Source: Desulfovibrionaceae bacterium (lineage in GTDB: Bacteria > Desulfobacterota > Desulfovibrionia > Desulfovibrionales > Desulfovibrionaceae). From it: a DNA stretch of 39,310 nucleotides. The position numbers were made by a program, and so were the translations under genes. The notes below the pieces were generated by a model. The model made no database searches, was not told the DNA's origin, and saw nothing but the letters and a program-made list of their open reading frames with translations. Position 1 is the first letter of the stretch. Each line of letters starts with the position of its first letter. Below, in pieces: positions 36,799-39,310 of this stretch. The stretch lies in NCBI GenBank assembly GCA_022510785.1, contig JAFLSV010000019.1:1-39310 (forward strand), in the 5' to 3' direction.

Positions 36799-37077
36799 GA
36801 GCCATCTCGCTCTTTGTGCGCGTCACCACCGGCAATCACAATTCCGGGAGGGTCACAATCAGGGGGCGTTGGCTGAATATGGCTGAAATCTGGTTTGGCA
36901 TACTGACCAGCCCATCGCTGCGCAGAGCAGGTTTTCCGGACGCGCAAACTCTCAGTGAGCATATAGCGCATTTGTTGGGACATAGAACCAAAATGCGCGG
37001 CCGGTTATCTGAAGGAAAAGAGAAATGAAGGGATGCCAATGCATGTGGAATTACCCCCCACGGTGAAGCTTTGAGAG
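36799..37077. other. Intergenic region upstream of the S1 gene
   Basis: About 280 bases without a supportable gene. Several short open frames lack family resemblance. No convincing sigma-70 pair was found on the minus strand; the best -10-like box is TATATG within GCTATATGCT. Confidence 0.35.
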
Positions 37078-37350
37078 TCAAACGACCATATCGGATTTCT
37101 GGTCACGGCTGAGCGGTTCCAGAACCAGCCCGCGCTGTTTTTCCGTGGCCGTGGGAGCCCGGCCGCAGTTGCGGGGAAAGAGGCAATTCATCATGGATCT
37201 TGTCTCCGGCCCTTGCCGGCGCCGGGCCAAACTGCCTGGTGAGGCTTTGGGAACGCGCTGCTGCCGTGGTTCGTCAGGTATGTTCAGAAAGATTTTAAGA
37301 TATCCCGGCAGATCGTTACGATTCCATGCATGAGCATAGTGAAGCAACAC
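37078..37350 (-). CDS. Possible small hypothetical protein downstream of the flippase gene
   Basis: A 90-codon frame starts at GTG (37348-37350), preceded at 8 bases by GGAGG (37359-37363), a strong ribosome site. It begins 31 bases after the stop of the MprF-like flippase gene on the same strand, so the two could be co-transcribed. The predicted protein is basic, with two cysteines (in NCLFPRNCG) near residue 55-60, and no recognised domain, signal peptide or membrane helix. It does not resemble the synthase domain that follows the flippase in full-length MprF. A shorter product from tandem ATG codons at 37194 is also possible. It may be a chance frame. Confidence 0.35.
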   Translation of the reverse strand: MLLHYAHAWNRNDLPGYLKIFLNIPDEPRQQRVPKASPGSLARRRQGPETRSMMNCLFPRNCGRAPTATEKQRGLVLEPLSRDQKSDMVV

Positions 37351-37381
37351 GATGGTGACCTCCGTCTTTTGCGCTCAGGCT

Positions 37382-38923
37382 CTAGCACCGTTTTCGGCGT
37401 CGGGCATAGAGCCCGATCAGGAGGACAAGAAAGACCAGCTCCGCGGTCAGGGTGCGCAGAATACGCGGCCCGTTGGCCAGGTAGGATGTGCGCAGCAGAA
37501 AATCGCTGTCCGGCGGCAGGCCGATCAGGGTGACGCCCAGCAGAATGGCGCAACTTACCACAAGAGCGACAGCCATGGCCCATTGGATGGGGTATTCTCG
37601 CCGGCCGATGGGCGCAATGCGTCCAAAACTGCGGCGCGACGCCAGCAAAGGAAACAGCACGGCCAGCAACAGCAGGGCTTCCGGCCAGTCGCCGCCCTTG
37701 CACAAATTTCCCACAATACCCACGCACAGCGCGCCCACCACCATACGCCATGCCGCGCGCTTGCGCAGTTCCAGAGCGTAGGCCAGAACCAGCAGCAGCA
37801 CGCCTACCAGGCCGGTCAGCATGTGCGCGCCTTCCAGGCACCAGAGCGGTATATGGTTTCGCAAAAAGAGCAGATAGCGAGGGTTGAGGGGAATGACCAC
37901 CGACAGGCACAGCACGGCTCCGGCCACAAACACGGCGTAGGCCAGCAGGGTGGGCAGCCAGGCCTGCAGCCAGCGGGAGGCGTCGTGGAACGAGCCCGCA
38001 TCATGGCGGCGCAAATAAATTTCGTAGCAGCCCAGCAGGACAGCCGTCAGCATGAGCGGCAAGAGGTAATAAATGACTCGGAAGGCCAGAATGGCGGCAA
38101 ACACGGTTTGCGATGATATGCCGTGCAAAAGATTTATGAGAATGACTTCCAGCACTCCCATGCCGCCTGGTACATGAGTCAGCACCACGGTTACCTGCGC
38201 CAGCAGATAGCCGGGCAGAAATTCAAGAAAGCTTACACCGCTGTCCGAGGGCAGCAGGGCATACAGGCAGGAGGCGGCCGCCACAAGATCGCAGCCCGCC
38301 ACCACGGTCTGGGCCACAGCTATGGACAGGGTGGGCAGAGCGAACTCTTTTCCAAAAATACGGATGGCCCGGCCCCGTGCCCACCAGCAGACAATAAGGT
38401 ACAGGAGGCAGAGGCCGAGCAGAGCCGCCCCCAGGGGGCGGATATGAGCCGGCCCGATGCCAAGCCCCGCAGGTATGTCGGGAGGAGCAAAGAGAAAAAT
38501 GACGCCTGCCAGTCCCATGGCCCCCACCCAGAAGGTCACGGCCAGCATGAGCACCAGGCGCACAATATCCAGGGCGCCGAAGCCCCAGGCCGAATACAGG
38601 CGGTAGCGCACCGTGCTGCCGCCGAGCAAGGCTCCGAAATTGTAGCTGATGACGCAGCCGACAAAGGACACCATGCACACACGGCTCATGCCGAGTTTTT
38701 TGTGAATGGCCTTGAGCGCCAGCCAGTCGTATCCGATCAGGATTCCGTAATTCAGAATCATGAGCCCGAAGGAGAGCGCCAGATGCGTGACGGGTATGTG
38801 GTTCAGGCTCAGCTTAATTTCATGCAGGCTGTAGCTGCGCAGTTTTTGATAGAGAAGCCAGATGGCCAGGGCGAATATGGCCAGTACCAGCAGCTTTCCC
38901 AAAATTCCCAGATATTTTTTCAT
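37382..38923 (-). CDS. MprF-type flippase domain protein without synthase domain
   Basis: A 513-residue inner-membrane protein with about 12-14 helices. Segments such as FGALLGGSTVRYRLYSAWGF and VVLTHVPGGMGVLEVILIN are typical of the LPG-synthase transmembrane (UPF0104/YbhN) family. In bifunctional MprF this region flips aminoacylated phosphatidylglycerol and is followed by a cytosolic synthase domain of about 330 residues. Here the protein ends right after the last helix with YARRRKRC, and no synthase sequence is seen in other frames downstream. It may flip lipids made by another enzyme. A good promoter lies at 39021-39049. No ribosome site is obvious, but the N-terminus (MKKYLGILGKLLVLAIFAL) is a natural start. 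Confidence 0.88.
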   Translation of the reverse strand: MKKYLGILGKLLVLAIFALAIWLLYQKLRSYSLHEIKLSLNHIPVTHLALSFGLMILNYGILIGYDWLALKAIHKKLGMSRVCMVSFVGCVISYNFGALLGGSTVRYRLYSAWGFGALDIVRLVLMLAVTFWVGAMGLAGVIFLFAPPDIPAGLGIGPAHIRPLGAALLGLCLLYLIVCWWARGRAIRIFGKEFALPTLSIAVAQTVVAGCDLVAAASCLYALLPSDSGVSFLEFLPGYLLAQVTVVLTHVPGGMGVLEVILINLLHGISSQTVFAAILAFRVIYYLLPLMLTAVLLGCYEIYLRRHDAGSFHDASRWLQAWLPTLLAYAVFVAGAVLCLSVVIPLNPRYLLFLRNHIPLWCLEGAHMLTGLVGVLLLVLAYALELRKRAAWRMVVGALCVGIVGNLCKGGDWPEALLLLAVLFPLLASRRSFGRIAPIGRREYPIQWAMAVALVVSCAILLGVTLIGLPPDSDFLLRTSYLANGPRILRTLTAELVFLVLLIGLYARRRKRC

Positions 38924-39215
38924 GGAGCGCCAGTATTCCCGACAGAATCCTCAGCGTGGCCGGCTGGCCGGGCAAAGAGTCTCGACGGCCCGGTTTCCGT
39001 ATTGTGCATGATTTGTATCAATTCTATCCCGTCGGCCCTGGAGTTGCAAGGCCTGCCCCCGTTTCCCCCGGCGGTATTCACGGGCAATACGGGCTGCGTG
39101 CCGGCTTCCATGGCAGAACGCGCTTGTATTTTTCTGGAAGACAATCCCGAAAATCCTGCGCCCGATTTTGGATGAATGTTTCTTCAAAAGAGTGGAAATG
39201 CGGTTGGAAACATGA
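38924..39215. other. Intergenic region between the flippase gene and tRNA-Gly
   Basis: About 290 bases holding the flippase promoter (39021-39049) and its roughly 90-base leader. No gene is supportable here, and I see no repeats or integrase remnants. Confidence 0.4.
39021..39049 (-). promoter_or_regulatory. Sigma-70 promoter of the flippase gene
   Basis: On the minus strand TTGCAA (39044-39049) and TAGAAT (39021-39026) are exactly 17 bases apart, with a predicted start near 39014. Confidence 0.65.
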
Positions 39216-39248
39216 AAGCACCTATAAGGCGTGTCCTTATAAGTGCTT
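39216..39248 (-). terminator. Long inverted repeat downstream of tRNA-Gly
   Basis: Two 14-base arms (39216-39229 and 39235-39248) match at 13 positions, the odd pair being G-U in the minus-strand RNA, around a 5-base loop. It begins 8 bases after the tRNA CCA end and is probably its terminator or 3' processing signal, though the T-tract is weak. Confidence 0.6.
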
Positions 39249-39255
39249 GATTTTA

Positions 39256-39310
39256 TGGAGCGGGAAACGGGATTTGAACCCGCAACCTTCAGCTTGGGAA
39301 GCTGACACTC
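39256..39310 (-). tRNA. tRNA-Gly(CCC), 3' part
   Basis: The minus strand carries the 3' portion of a tRNA: anticodon stem-loop CAGC-TTCCCAA-GCTG with anticodon CCC, a T-arm with loop TTCAAAT closed by GCGGG/CCCGT, the acceptor strand TTCCCGC, discriminator T and an encoded CCA (39256-39258). The 5' part lies beyond the window edge. Loop and CCC anticodon match bacterial tRNA-Gly for GGG codons. Confidence 0.93.

Noticed and set aside
37025..37066. 13-codon frame with a good ribosome site upstream of the S1 gene, plus strand
   Set aside because: Too short, no attenuator or downstream gene on that strand, and no family match.
37078..37381. Frameshifted remnant of an MprF synthase domain after the flippase gene
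   Set aside because: All three frames were read by eye and none shows synthase-like sequence; each has an early stop or unrelated residues.

Overview
The window is a GC-rich, gene-dense piece of bacterial chromosome, most likely from Desulfovibrio or a close relative (Desulfovibrionaceae). The best marker is adenylate kinase at 11290-11964: Cys129, His135, Cys151 and Cys154 have the C-X5-H-X15-C-X2-C metal-site spacing and numbering I recall for the D. gigas enzyme. Ferredoxin/flavodoxin proteins, an Fe-S old-yellow-enzyme oxidoreductase, a Mop-type molybdate binder and two-subunit glycyl-tRNA synthetase fit that lineage. I see no phage, transposon, CRISPR array or plasmid genes.

Layout. 1-10.2 kb is accessory metabolism and stress: a cupin, a half-length AbrB-type membrane protein, a DUF1848 protein with a C-terminal radical-SAM-like cysteine cluster, two flavodoxin-fold redox proteins, a large HPII-type catalase, a MOSC protein, an Fe-S flavin oxidoreductase and an EamA transporter. 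10.7-16.1 kb holds ruvC, a translationally coupled minus-strand trio (CoA-binding/YkgJ fusion, J-domain protein, adk), an M24 peptidase and cheW. 16.3-27.7 kb is a plus-strand housekeeping run: mfd, two SurA-like periplasmic folding factors, a RodZ-like protein, recO, glyQ, glyS and a GNAT acetyltransferase. 27.8-35.2 kb holds rpsT, an nfeD/stomatin pair, uvrB, ligA and a di-Mop molbindin. The right end, on the minus strand, has a five-domain S1 protein, a stand-alone MprF-type flippase domain, a possible small gene, and the 3' part of tRNA-Gly(CCC).

How genes work together. ruvC, mfd, recO, uvrB and ligA form a loose DNA-repair neighbourhood. The two SurA-like proteins and RodZ point to envelope biogenesis. 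glyQ-glyS-GNAT is a tightly packed unit. cheW is preceded by what reads as a sigma-28 (FliA) promoter, suggesting co-regulation with motility.

No clear new multi-gene system was found. The most interesting items are the FliA-like promoter, an ER/K-rich helix of about 100 residues inside the J-domain protein, the CoA-binding/YkgJ fusion, the flippase-only MprF protein with a possible small downstream gene, and several palindromes placed at promoters or start codons. All functions are read from sequence by eye; no database search was made.
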